Source: Megasphaera massiliensis (GTDB lineage: Bacteria; Bacillota; Negativicutes; Veillonellales; Megasphaeraceae). From it: a stretch of 60,293 nucleotides of DNA. The DNA lies in assembly GCF_000455225.1 (NCBI RefSeq), contig NZ_HF954537.1, forward strand, positions 1,299,588-1,359,880. The letters run 5' to 3'. A program made the translations under genes and the position numbers. Shown in pieces: positions 1 to 12,100 of the stretch. Every line of letters starts with the position of its first letter. Position 1 is the first letter of the stretch. Under the pieces are notes generated by a model. That model had not been told where the DNA came from, searched no databases, and saw only the letters and a program-made list of their open reading frames with translations.

Positions 1-5
1 AAAAA

Positions 6-42
6 AAGTAGCCTGCTACCTGATATAGATAGTAGGCTACTT
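6..42 (-). terminator. intrinsic terminator hairpin at left edge
   Basis: The arms AAGTAGCCT (6-14) and AGGCTACTT (34-42) pair perfectly. Read on the minus strand the hairpin is followed by seven T. It may belong to the host side of the left phage boundary or be a second stop for the phage late operon. The plus strand has a shorter T run (TTTTA), so it could act in both directions. Confidence 0.6.
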
Positions 43-151
43 TTACCATTTTCGCAAATCATTCAAAAAGTATATATCAAATTCAAAACAAGTATAAATC
101 AGATTATTCAAGACTTTTGTTTTACATCTATTAACGATGATTCATTTATAT

Positions 152-189
152 AAACAAAAAACAACCTGCCGTCCGAGATGGACAGCAGG
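152..189 (-). terminator. late operon terminator
   Basis: A 10-bp stem (165-174 with 180-189, one G-U pair) with a 5-nt loop lies just past the stop of the giant late gene. On the minus strand it is followed by TTGTTTTTTGTTT. This is a classic Rho-independent terminator and marks the end of the phage late transcript. Confidence 0.8.
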
Positions 190-198
190 CCGTTTCTT

Positions 199-3100
199 TT
201 ACCAGTCAAGCAAATATTGGTATTGATTCTTGTCGCTTTTGTTCATACTTGACACTGTTCTTCCTTGGGTATCGAGCTTTTTCTTCTTCTGCTCTGCTTT
301 TACAGTGGAAGGCTTGATACCAGCTTCCTTTAGTTTGCGTGCATTTTCTCCTGTCGGATTCTCGATATACTCATCAACAAGCTGTTGTTTTTTGCTACTT
401 GCCTTTTTCTTTTCGGAAGACAATATTGATTGAATTAAATAAGAATCGCTTTCATCTGTAGATTGGAATCCCATTCCACGAAGTAATCGCTGATATGGTG
501 TCGTGTATTCTTGGTTTGTACGTCCGCGCTTACCAACAGATTCTCCTTGTGTAGCCATCAATAAGTTCCCTAGTCCAGGCGATATATTACGCACCTGTTT
601 TATCCAACCATCCCCACCATACGCGCTTTTAGTGACATTAAACAACGTACTAGCAGCAGGTCCAAACAAGCTATTCAGGTCATCTGGAACTGCATCACCG
701 ATACCAACTCGACTCGTAATATCAATGTTTGCGAAAGCACCAATACCGTACATACCTATCTTGGCAATAGGCTTGAGTGATGGATATTTTTCAGCAAGTT
801 CAATTAAGCTCTTCTTGGCTTCTTTTTCCGGATCATCACCGGTAATTCCCATAATTAGCAATCCCAGAATGTTTGCAAATGGAATCTGGAACAAACCAGC
901 CATGGCAAAATAGGTACCCCAGAAAATAGTCTTTTGCTTTTTAGTGGTTTCCTTGCCAAAAAATGGAAGAAAGTCTTTCATTGCTTCTAACTGTTTAATA
1001 GGATACTTCTTGAATTGCAATAATATCTGCGAAGCTATCGAACCACGCCGAAAAATTCCAGGTGCATCATGGACTCCATAATCGAAGTTTGATTTACGGT
1101 TTACGTCTTTCGCGTATCTAATAGCCTCTTCATGACTCATGCTACGTTTGCGGGCAGCTTCATAAGCCGCTAAAGTTACGCCACGGCGAACAATCCCCTC
1201 TGACTCTTTAAAAAGAATCATTCCCCGGTTAGCCCATTTCCCAGCAGAGAATTTCCCATACCCAGCTCCACTATCAAGTCCAATATCATTCAATACATTA
1301 GTTTGACGGAGTATCTTTAAGTCGTGCAAACTATATTTCCGGTGTGCTCCCTTTAACAACGCCTTCCATAAGGTTGATATGTTGCCAGTATACGCAGCCG
1401 CATTGGCAACCTGTAAAATGTTTAACATCGCAGAAGACACATTAAGGAATCCTAGTTTGGCAATGGAAATTTTATTGGTAATGGAATTTGCAAGGGATAC
1501 CGCGGCTCGATCTCCGAAGCGTGCGTTGACCCATTTACCGATAGCAGGTGTGGCGTTCAGCAAATCATTTAACTGCTTTTCAAGCGTAGATGGATTACCA
1601 TTAATATCATTAATATATTCTTTAATATAATTGGGCAATCCGTGATACTCATTATCAAACCTACCAAAAAGGCGTTCAAACAAAGAAATCGCTTGAGGTT
1701 TGAATTTACTTTCCATAGCTACATATCGCGATGTGCTGTTGAAATAATGTCGCAATACCCATTCTATTTCTTGTTCATAGCCATCCGCCCCCGTCCGTTG
1801 CATGAAGTTACCAAAGAAACGATGACGCCCTTTTTTCTTGACAATCCCGTCCAGCATTTCTTTGGCTTCATACAATGTCAAACTATGTTTGTCGGCTATT
1901 TTTTTTGCCATCCGGTAGAAATCCTTATCGCCAACCGTGGTAGCATATTGGCTTTCATCTAACCCGACTTCTCCAAAATCAAAGACTTTAGGGGCGATTG
2001 TTATTTTCCAATCTCCCTCGTTATTTTTTTTGAGCATCTCTTCGTTTTCAGCTTGCCATTTAATGGCATTTTTTGTAGCTTCACGAATAGTACGCCCACT
2101 AGAAACTACGGTAGATTTACCGTGACTATCTACACACCTTACCATATATTCATGGAAGAAATGGGGAATATAGCCTTTGCGGTTATGAATGTCCGGTACC
2201 CCTTCACGAGTAATTACTTTCCAATGCTTCTTCCCGTCCATGGGGCCTTCTTTCGTTGGAGCCTTTTCCAAGATTTGGATGTTATCGTCATTTTCTAATG
2301 ATTTCAATTCATACTCATTGACTAAATAATGAGACTGCCAATTTCCATGCTCCTTATAAGAAACGAGGGTACTGCCATCATCTTGCTTCGTTTCGCGAAG
2401 TATTTCAACGAACTTATTGTTCCTCAACTCATCCAACTTATGGCCAGCAAAATGTCCTGTTTTTGTCTTGGCTTGTTTTCTAGTTTCGTTGAGTTGGTTA
2501 TAAGCCTTGCGGAAGAGATTGCGAATTGCCAAATAACTGTCAATGACTTTTTCGTTATATCCTTGTTTATGAAGTTCCTCACGTGTATATTCCTTGCCTT
2601 CCATATCACCGGACCATAATAACTCTTGCAAGGTAGCTTTATCTTTCTTGCTTAAATCTAATGCGGAATCCAAATGTCGCTGGTAATCAGCCCGTAATTT
2701 AGTAAGAAGGTTCATGGCATCGTCCGCCATTTTAAAGAACGGTTTGAAATATTTCTTCTTTTCTGCAATTCTTGACGGAGATTGCAACAAGGTTCGATGA
2801 ACGCCGATGTCGTTTTCCGATTCTTGTTTCTGAGATATTTCAATATGGCTCATGAAGCGTTTTTTGGCCTCATTGCCTATTTTCTGTTCTTGTTGTCGAA
2901 TAGAATAATGGATTGGATCCTCTTTTTTTAACTTGCCTAAATCTGTTTCGTCTGCTATAATATTAGACAAATTAAAGGAATCGACCACCAGTGGACCATT
3001 AGGCGTCCGGGCTGAGGTATTTATACCAGTAAGCCAGTGGTCGGTTCTTTTTTTGTTTATGTAAATACAATCGCCACGCATTAACCTATCGATATACCAT

Positions 3101-6100
3101 GTATTGTTTGGGTGATTATTGCCTTTTCCGATTGTTTTTCCATAAACACTTTTTATAATGTTACCCACAATTTTATTTCCGTCTCTCGTCTTCTGTTCCA
3201 TAACAAACGGGATCATAATAGTTGCCCCATCATTATCTTTTAAATCAACGACTACAATTTTTGAAGATATATCTTCAACACCTTTGTTGTCAACAGCTTT
3301 TAAAATAAACATAGGGTCTGCAATCCTGCGAGGTATTTCTTTTAGTACTTCTGGAGAAATTTCGAGCCCGTGTTTCCAATGCAATACTTTATCTAATACG
3401 CGTGGGGAAATATACACTGGCAACATTTTTTCACCAATCAAATTTAAAACTAGAGGAGTATCCATCACCCGCACATACTCATCATACGACAACTTGTGAT
3501 TCATAAAGTCGTCTATTTTTTTTGCAAAGGACTGCATATCCTCTTTTAATTTTCTTTTTGCGTACATCGAGTAACTTCTGGGCTGACTACCATCGCTGTT
3601 TTCTGGTCGTTCCCACACTCTGCCCAACTCAATTTTCTGGAACACGTCGTGTACGTTCTCTGTACGAGTGAATATTATCTTCATCTTTGCGGCAAAATCC
3701 TTAATCTTCTGGAAGAGTTTGCCCCACGCCGTGCCGCGGCCATGTTTACGAGCTTCCACCCATTCGGCATATTTGTTGGCACGGTCTTCGGCGTTCGGGA
3801 TAGATTTAGTAATGGCCGCCTTTTCTTCATTCGTCAATACAGCTTGTTCGGCAACGTGATAAGCTTCATGAAACACTGTACCTTGCCGGCTACCCTGTGC
3901 CAAAGCTATATACGCATCTTTTCCGTGTGTCTTTGCAAAACCTTCTACCACTACATTGTCATTTCCGTCAATGGAGTGGTCTTTTTTTGCTCTGGACAAC
4001 TCATCCTCTGTCAAAACTATTTGATTCTTAACGTCTACAACGATGTGTGAGCCGTTTGGCATGGTAAATGTAATGCGGTCGCCGTATTCTTTGATATCTT
4101 TCGCCGTAGGAAATGCTTCTTTAATGCCAGCCTTTAATTCTTCTTTGGACTGAATAATGGCCTCGCCAGCCTTACGGGCGGAATATTGAGTATCTTCCGA
4201 CATACTTCCGATACGATCCGGCATGGTTCTGTTTTCGAGTGAGTCGAACAAGTCATTGATATTGTTGGCCATTAATTCAATCGGCCCTCGTGCTTCTGTA
4301 TTGGCAATTTCACGAGTACTTTCGTCGGTGTATTTATCGATAACGTAGATCTTTGTCCCGACGCTTGTTCCAGCTCTTTCAAATGTTACGCTTGGCAGTT
4401 TTATTTCGGCCATGATAACAGCATCTGGAACGCCTCTATCTTCCTTACGTTTTGCTTCCTGGTCGCCATACATCCATTTGTCAAAATGTTTCTGGCAAGA
4501 AGGACCATCCGGAACTATTGCAATGATTCGACCGCCGTCTTTCAAATGTCGGTAGGCTTTTGCAAGATGTTCAATGGCCGTCTTCCCGCCTTTGCCGAAC
4601 GGCGGATTCATAACGATCCCGTCGAATTTGTTGTGCAGGTCAAGGTTTTCAAAGTAGTTTTCAACAACTTTAGCATTGGAAACATTACGCATGAGTTTGG
4701 GACTCAAGTCATGCGACGGTTCGACAACGGTATTATAGGTGTCGTTCGGCATCCACCTAGCGATAGCGCCGTCACCGGCAGACGGTTCAAGCAAACTGTC
4801 ACCTGGTTTGCTGTCGAGCCATTCAACCATTTTAAGCCCTAGCGGTTCCGGAGTCGCAAAGAAATCTATCCCTTCACGGGCTTTTGTCCGCGCGTTTCGT
4901 TTCTGCTTGCCAAAGTATACGCCTTTAGCACGGTCAAAGTCTGTCGTTTCATGCTGATTCTTATAGTCGATAGCTTTGCCACCAGTGCCTTCGGTTGCAC
5001 TTCCAGGAAGGTATTTGTGCCATTCGTCGCCTTCTTGAGATTCTTCAAAGGCTTGTACATATGACGCTTTTAATTCACGAGCCATATCACCCAACGCAAG
5101 ATTTTCGACGGTTGCCGCGCGTTCTGCTAGTTTAGTAGCAAATGCAGCCTGTTCCATATATGTACCTGTGTTTAGATACCGGAACATAGCATTTGATTTA
5201 TTCCCTACACGGTAAATACGCCCTTCCTGTTGGATAGCTTCACTAGGTTTTGTAGGAAGTCCTAAATTAATCAATACACGTTGGTGCTTCCCGGTTGTAT
5301 CATGCAAGGATACGCCCGCTTGACCTGCATCAGACTGTATAAGAATTACTTTAGTTTTGCTTTTATCATCATTGAAAGATTTTTTATTGGCTTCACGTTG
5401 TTTCTTGCTAAGCGTACCATTATACAACACAAGACTATCGCCAAATGCGGTTGTAAGAGCATTGATTGGAGATTCAAGGCCGTTTAAGTCGAGCCTCATT
5501 AAATCTGGCCGTTCTTGGCTAAACTTATCGTATTGTTCAAGGACCTTCCCCGCCAACTCATGGTCTGCTGCACGTTCTAGCTGGCTTCTTAATTCGGAAC
5601 TCATGACAAAGGGATTGTTGGCACCGCCCTTATTGTAGTTGTGAAAAACAACTACTCTCTTTCCAGACTTCAAATATTCTTTGATGAGTGGCACCGCCTG
5701 TTTAGCTTTGATTGCTTCAAGAAGATACAACTTCTTAAACCCTTTAAACTGGTTGTTCAGGAATTCATATAAGTCTCTATATTCAGGCTTGTTTCTAAAC
5801 CATTCAAAGGCCTCATCAATCGTTTTTCCAACTCCGGCATCAATGCGAATAAAGCCACGATCGTAGTCATATTCAGATGATAACATACGTCCGTGTATAG
5901 CCCCTGATTCAACGAGTTTGTGATTGAACTGCCGTTCCAAAAGGTCGGTATCTACTTCGGAGCCAGGGCGTTCCAAGCGATTGTAACGCATTTGATAGCC
6001 AAAATTTTCCATGTAGAACGTCTCTTTGCCATTAGCATTGTTATAGCCCTGTTCTTCCATAGGTCCATAATCGCTATAGTTGAAGAGATATCCGTTCGCA

Positions 6101-9100
6101 TAGTCGAGATTAGCAACATGTTCAAAGGGCGTAGCTGACAGGAACACGACTTTAGATTGATTACGCTTAGCAAATTCAGCTTTATCTTCGGTTTCAAAGG
6201 CCTTTAGTTTTCCTCTAAGGCCTTGTACTTGTTCCTGCAATTCACGAGCTTCATCCTCAAGACTGCTTATCTTTTTATCGATTTCAGCATCCGGTAACTT
6301 CCCTTTACGGAGAACGTCACTTCGTTCTTTATCTAGTTTATCGATATTATCATGGATTGACTTTATTTTGGCAGTTAACTTCGTAATCGGCTCATCTAGT
6401 TCGGGGTGTTTATCGTGATGATACCGCTGGAATCCATCTTCATGCCCCGTAATTGCACGTACTAAGTTAAGCGCTTGTGTCGGTGTAGCCTTGGATCCAC
6501 CCATTAATTTTTGACTTTCGTCTGTGATTACTAAATCAAATTCACGATTTACAAGTACATGGTTATCTCCAATATTTGCATATGTAGCCGTAACAGGGCC
6601 TTTGCCTGCATCTTGTTTATTTTCGAGTCGCGTTAACTTAATACCAAAAGATCTTTCTGCATCCCCCTCCCATTGATTTAACACGCCGTCACTAGGAGCA
6701 ATGATAAGGATATTTGTTTTGCCTGCATCCATAAATCGTTTGACAATACCTAGCCCCGTATAAGTTTTGCCTGTTCCGGTGCCATTAGTAAACATCATAC
6801 CATTATGGTTTTTAAAACGATCTTCTGCAAGCATCACGTCTTCAGCCTGTTCTGGAAAAAGCATAGGCAATGCTTTTTTTATGCTATCAAGAGTGCTGTC
6901 ACGTTGCTCTTTTTGTACCTTTTCTATCGGGTTTTCATGCTTGGGTCTGTTTTCAACAGCTCTAACAGATTCGTCATTTCCTTTTGATTCATCGTCGGGC
7001 AATCCCTCAAAGCTATCTCTAACGCTTCTTGATAGCTCAACACTTCTGGAGCGTCGATCCGAGGATTTTTCAGTTTGTACTGTGCGATTGCTAGTCTCTC
7101 CGCTAACAGCGGTGCCACGATTTGAAACGCCGACATCGCCATTTTTTCGTTCTTCGGGTTCTTTTCCTGTCGATGTAAAATCTCGTCCGCCGCTGCGCAC
7201 GGGTCCTCCGCTTTGAACACTACCTTGCCCCAATACGTTTTCACTGGCCCCTTCGCCAGATCGTGAAGCCAACTTATCGGTGCTGCTATTAACATTGTTC
7301 GTCGCTCCTTTCAATTCTTCAACACTAGGATAGTTTATAACTGCATTATACACCGCGTCAAAGTATCTTGCATTACGTGCGCCTAATGTCCCGATAAATT
7401 CACGACGCAAAAGGACTTTGTCAGTCATTCCATGGTCATACATTGATCCGACATACTTAACCGCCGCCGTAAACCGCTTTTCGTCAAGGCTGGCATTTTT
7501 AGGCATCGATTGTAACGAAGTCCAAACCGAACGCAAAAACGGTTCGCCTTGTGGCATGGTTTCCTTCATAGCCCTTGCCCAACTAGCAAATGTATTCAGT
7601 CCGCGTTGTACATGAATGGCTCCTAGCTTAACCATGTGGTACATGAGCGTTGGATTAAACATAGGATTAGAGCTAATTTTAGAAAGTTCAGCAAGAATGG
7701 CTTTCTTTTCAGCTTCCAATGCCGCGTCGCTATCATCTAACAAATGGAACGTCTTGTTTATTGTTTCATTGTCCTTCGGAGTCGTGGCCTTTTTAGGTGT
7801 TTCCTGTGTTTCTCTAGGGTTTGGTTTTTTATTCTGTTTGACTGTTTCTTTTGTCGTTTTATTTGCAGGACTAGGACTATCAAAGAATCCCTTTTTAGAA
7901 GGTGTGTTTTTTGGCTTGTCGTGTTTTTTAATACCAAATGCGGCCATAACGGCTTCTTCGGCATCAGCCACACTTCCAAATCGAGCATCTTCTCTAGCAA
8001 GCTCGCTTGTATTATTTTTAGCGGCGTCTTTTACTTTCTCTTGTGCATCGTCCTTAGCACTTACAACCGCTTCCTTCTGAGCTTTCTTTTCTTTGCGTTT
8101 CTTGGACGCTTCTACACTCATTTGATTAGCGACAGCCATTGCGTCATTAACCATGCTGTTTACCTGAGTCCGTTCGTCATTGCTTAACTGCTTGTCAGTC
8201 TTGACGAGTTCCATGTCATCGAACGTGCCGTATGTAGCATGGCCAGCATCCATCAAGACACGTTTCAGTTTATCCTGTGTCTGCTTCGGAGTCAGCTCTT
8301 TATTCTGTAACTTGTTGGAAATATCGTCAATGACCTTTCTGAACGGATCAGTATGAGATGACTGTACTTTTGGCGTTTCCTGTTCAGACTTTTTACTTTG
8401 CTCTTTTTTTGCCTTTAATTCACGGATGTGTTCTCTTAAAGCCCCTGATGTAATTTCATCGTTAGCCTCTATAAGATCAATATGTATCTGATGATGTTCA
8501 TCGTCATTCCTGTCTACCTTATTTGCTGTTTCGGCATCATGGAATTCTTTTTTTAGTTCATCTAGTTGTTTTTCAGCTTCCTTATATGTGATTTTTCCTG
8601 ACTTTGCGTCGTCACGAGTTGTATTTACACGGTCATTTAAATCCTTGTAATAGGCTAATTTTTCCCGTTCTTCGCTTGTAATGGTATCGGCTGAATGATT
8701 TATTTCTTCTTGTACGTCACCTTCGGTACTTTTTTCGGAAACGGTACTTTGCGCGTCTTTACTTTCAGCTTGCTGACGTTCGGCGTTCCGGCTGTTATCT
8801 TCGTTGCCTTTTTCATTTGTATCGACTTCCTTTCTTGAAGTAACCATCTTGGCATTTTCTGGTTTAATGTGTTTGAATTTATCTTTTAGAGATTGTCCGT
8901 TGGCTTGCTCGTAAAGATTTGCAACCGCCTGTTCGGCTCCATCATAAAGCAGATTCATAGCAGGGTTATCCTTAAAGTTCATGTTCCACTCGTTAAGTGC
9001 TGATTCCCCGCCAGCGCTTTTTATTGCACCATCTATGCGTTTTGCAAACTCGTTCCGAACTTGATTATGGATAATAGCTCTCGCTTCTGCTTCTGTTTTA

Positions 9101-12100
9101 GCATTCTCAAAGGCCCTATGGAGCTGATTTACGTCAAATTTCATCGTCCACGGTCCATCCTTGCCAACGGCCGTACTCCATGTAGTAATTTCCCCGTTTT
9201 TTAGACCGCCTCTCCACTGATTGCCGTCTTCTTTATAAACTGCTTTGAAAGATTCTGGCTTTTCTTTTTTGGTCGGAATATCGTTTTGTTCATTCTGTCT
9301 TTGTGTGGAGACGTCACTATCCGTAGGACTCTGTACAAGTTCCTGCTTGTTGTTGGGAGAAGGCGTAGCAGTCGTTTTTATGGTCGTTTTGGCGGCTTCT
9401 CTTGCCTGTGCCTGGGACTGCTGCAACTGGTCAGCCAATGAAGCCTGCTGTTCTTCTGTTCCGTTTCTGAACGTATCCATATATTGTTTGAATTGCGGAT
9501 GATTGCGGTCAAACGTAGACAGAATACGGCCCAACTGGGCGTGTGGTGCTTCCGTCTGATTCTTTGGTGTAACTTTGTCGGCGGCTTTTGTTGTAGGCGT
9601 TGCATTATCGGCAATTGCCTGTTTAACGGCATCACCAATTTCTTTCTTATAATTGACCTTAATGTAGTTTCTGTTTTCTGGAGTGTCTACGAATTTCGGC
9701 TGTCCATTAGCATCGTTCGTAAACATGCCGTCCAACGTATTCACTTCATCAATGTCTTGAGAGCTATCCAGAACATTTTTAGCTACATCCGGAACAACGT
9801 CATCGGCGGTTACTTTATTTTCTCCGTTAAGTTTGGCCTGATCTTCCTGTGCTGCTTTCCGTGCTGCCTGCGCTTCCTGATCAATTTCAGCGTTTGTACG
9901 CTCCATAGAATCGTCATTCATAATGTCGTTCATAGCAGCATTGCTATCAGCCTGAATTTGATTCATTTCGCTATCAAACTGACTTTGCATTCTTTCAATA
10001 TCGTTGTCTGATGAGTTATTAGAAACGGTCGCATTGCCAGAAATAGGGCCTCCATTATTAGAAAAATGTACATGGCCGCCAGTTGCATTAGCGCTAGGGT
10101 GTTCGTATTCATCAAGCGGAGTCAGTCCCAATTCCTGCCCGCGTTGCATGAGCCATTCACGAGCATCTTTATTCTGTTCAAGAAAATCGGATGCAGTGTC
10201 AAAGGCATTGCCGGTATTATGGTACGAGGCGTTCGGGTCCCCGTCTCTTTTCATCGATGTAATAGAAAGTCGCTGTCCGAATTGTTTATAGAAGTCATGC
10301 ACAAGAATTTGTAATTTGTTGATTGTATCCTGGGTTTCACCTTCTACGTTTGGAGCATCAGCTTCACTGATATCATAGTAGGGATTTCCATTTTCATCGA
10401 GAACGTTACCGTCATAGCCGCCACTAGAATTTCCAACGTCACCCATATTGTCATAGTTATTTTTAACCATGTCCCGATACTGTTCAGCTTCTGGGCCAGA
10501 ACCATTGTAAGCACGAACGCCTGCCCATACGTCACCGTTTTCACCGGCAATTTTAGCTTTAAGGATAGCCATACCGACCATGGCGTTTTGATACGGGTCT
10601 GTTTTCCAATCCGGATATTGTTTGTCGAGTCCTAAATCTTCAACGGTTTCGTCCTGTGCCTGCATAATGCCATATACTCCATCATGAGGTTCGGGCATCC
10701 CGATTGCATTAACATCATCGCCTCCACTTTCGCGGGCTGCAATGGCCAGGCCCAACCGCGGGTCTACGTCAGAATCATTAGCCGCTTGAATGACTGCATT
10801 AACCATCGAATTACCGGTATTAGCATTCATGCTGCTGCGTGTAACAGGCTGTTTTTGTGCAGCCGTTTCTTTTTGAGCTTTAATGACACTGTTATAAGCG
10901 TTGTTGACTTCTTCTGGAGTGCCATTTCGGATAACACCAACAAGCCAGTCATAGTTTTCCTGGCCAATCTGGTCTACCGTATTATTGTTCAAGAAATTAT
11001 AAATTTCTTCTTTCTGAGTGAATGCATCAAAATCAGCCATAGACTGATCTATAGAGTCCTGCGCATTATCATTTTGACTTTCTGCATTATCAGATGCAAG
11101 TCTAGCAATAGCTGAAACGTTAGGGTCTTTACTGTTAGAAATATATTCGGCAGCTGCTTGCTTCGTATTAAATACAGGGTTGCCACTTTCATCGGTCGTA
11201 ATATTAGGTCTAGAAGACATAGACGCAGCAATATGTCCCGGTGTACTCATGCCAATACCACCAATAGCCCCCGCTAAAAAACTGTCTCGCTGATCATCCG
11301 TCCATGCATATGGATTGAACGGGTTCCCCCAAGGCTTGTCTTCTGCATTGTTTTGAATAACCTGCTGTATATTTTCCTGCATCCCTTCGTTGGCTGCACC
11401 CAACGCTACGCCAGGAATCGATCTAGGGATAGCCATTCCAAGACGTTTAGCAGCGCTTTCGGTTACACTTGGTCGGAAAACTTTCGCGCCAGCACCTTTC
11501 ATCAAGGCATATTCAACCGGGCTTGTAACAAGTCCTAATGCCATATTTTCAGCCATTACAGGAGCGCCTTTAAGCATTGCTTGACCATAACTAAGGCCCT
11601 CATCCTGCAAATCTTTTACGGTATTCCCATATTCACCAGCCGATTCAAGAAGGTTCTTACCAATGGCACCTTTAACCATATCCGGTGCAATTTCTTTAAA
11701 CGCCGCCGATCCAGCTACTTTCCCCAGTCCGACGCGACTAAGAGCCTTTCCCATAACACCAGCACCGCGGCCAACAATACTTGCGGGGACTGCTTCGGCC
11801 GCTGGCACCATTGCAACGGTCGAGCCAAACCCCTGACCTAACCAAAACGCAGCTTGGTTAGGATTTGTCAAAATATTATCGCCATATTGTGAGTCCCATT
11901 CGTCACGTACTGGTTTCCAATAATTTTCATAGGCGTCGACTGCGTTTTGTACGCTGTCAATCCCAACGAGCGAAAGTGGAGAGCCCATGGCGTTCGCCGC
12001 GCCTTCTGCAAAGCCCATCCCAAAGGCGGTACCGTGTGGATATTCTTGAGCATTCTTTTTAAATCGTTGTTGTGTGGTTTCTCCCCACACATCCCACGGT

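Noticed and set aside
71-80. TATATATCAA at 71-80 and again at 58204-58213, as possible attL and attR cores.
   Set aside because: Only 10 bp, AT-rich, with different flanks. Chance occurrence is too likely in this region.
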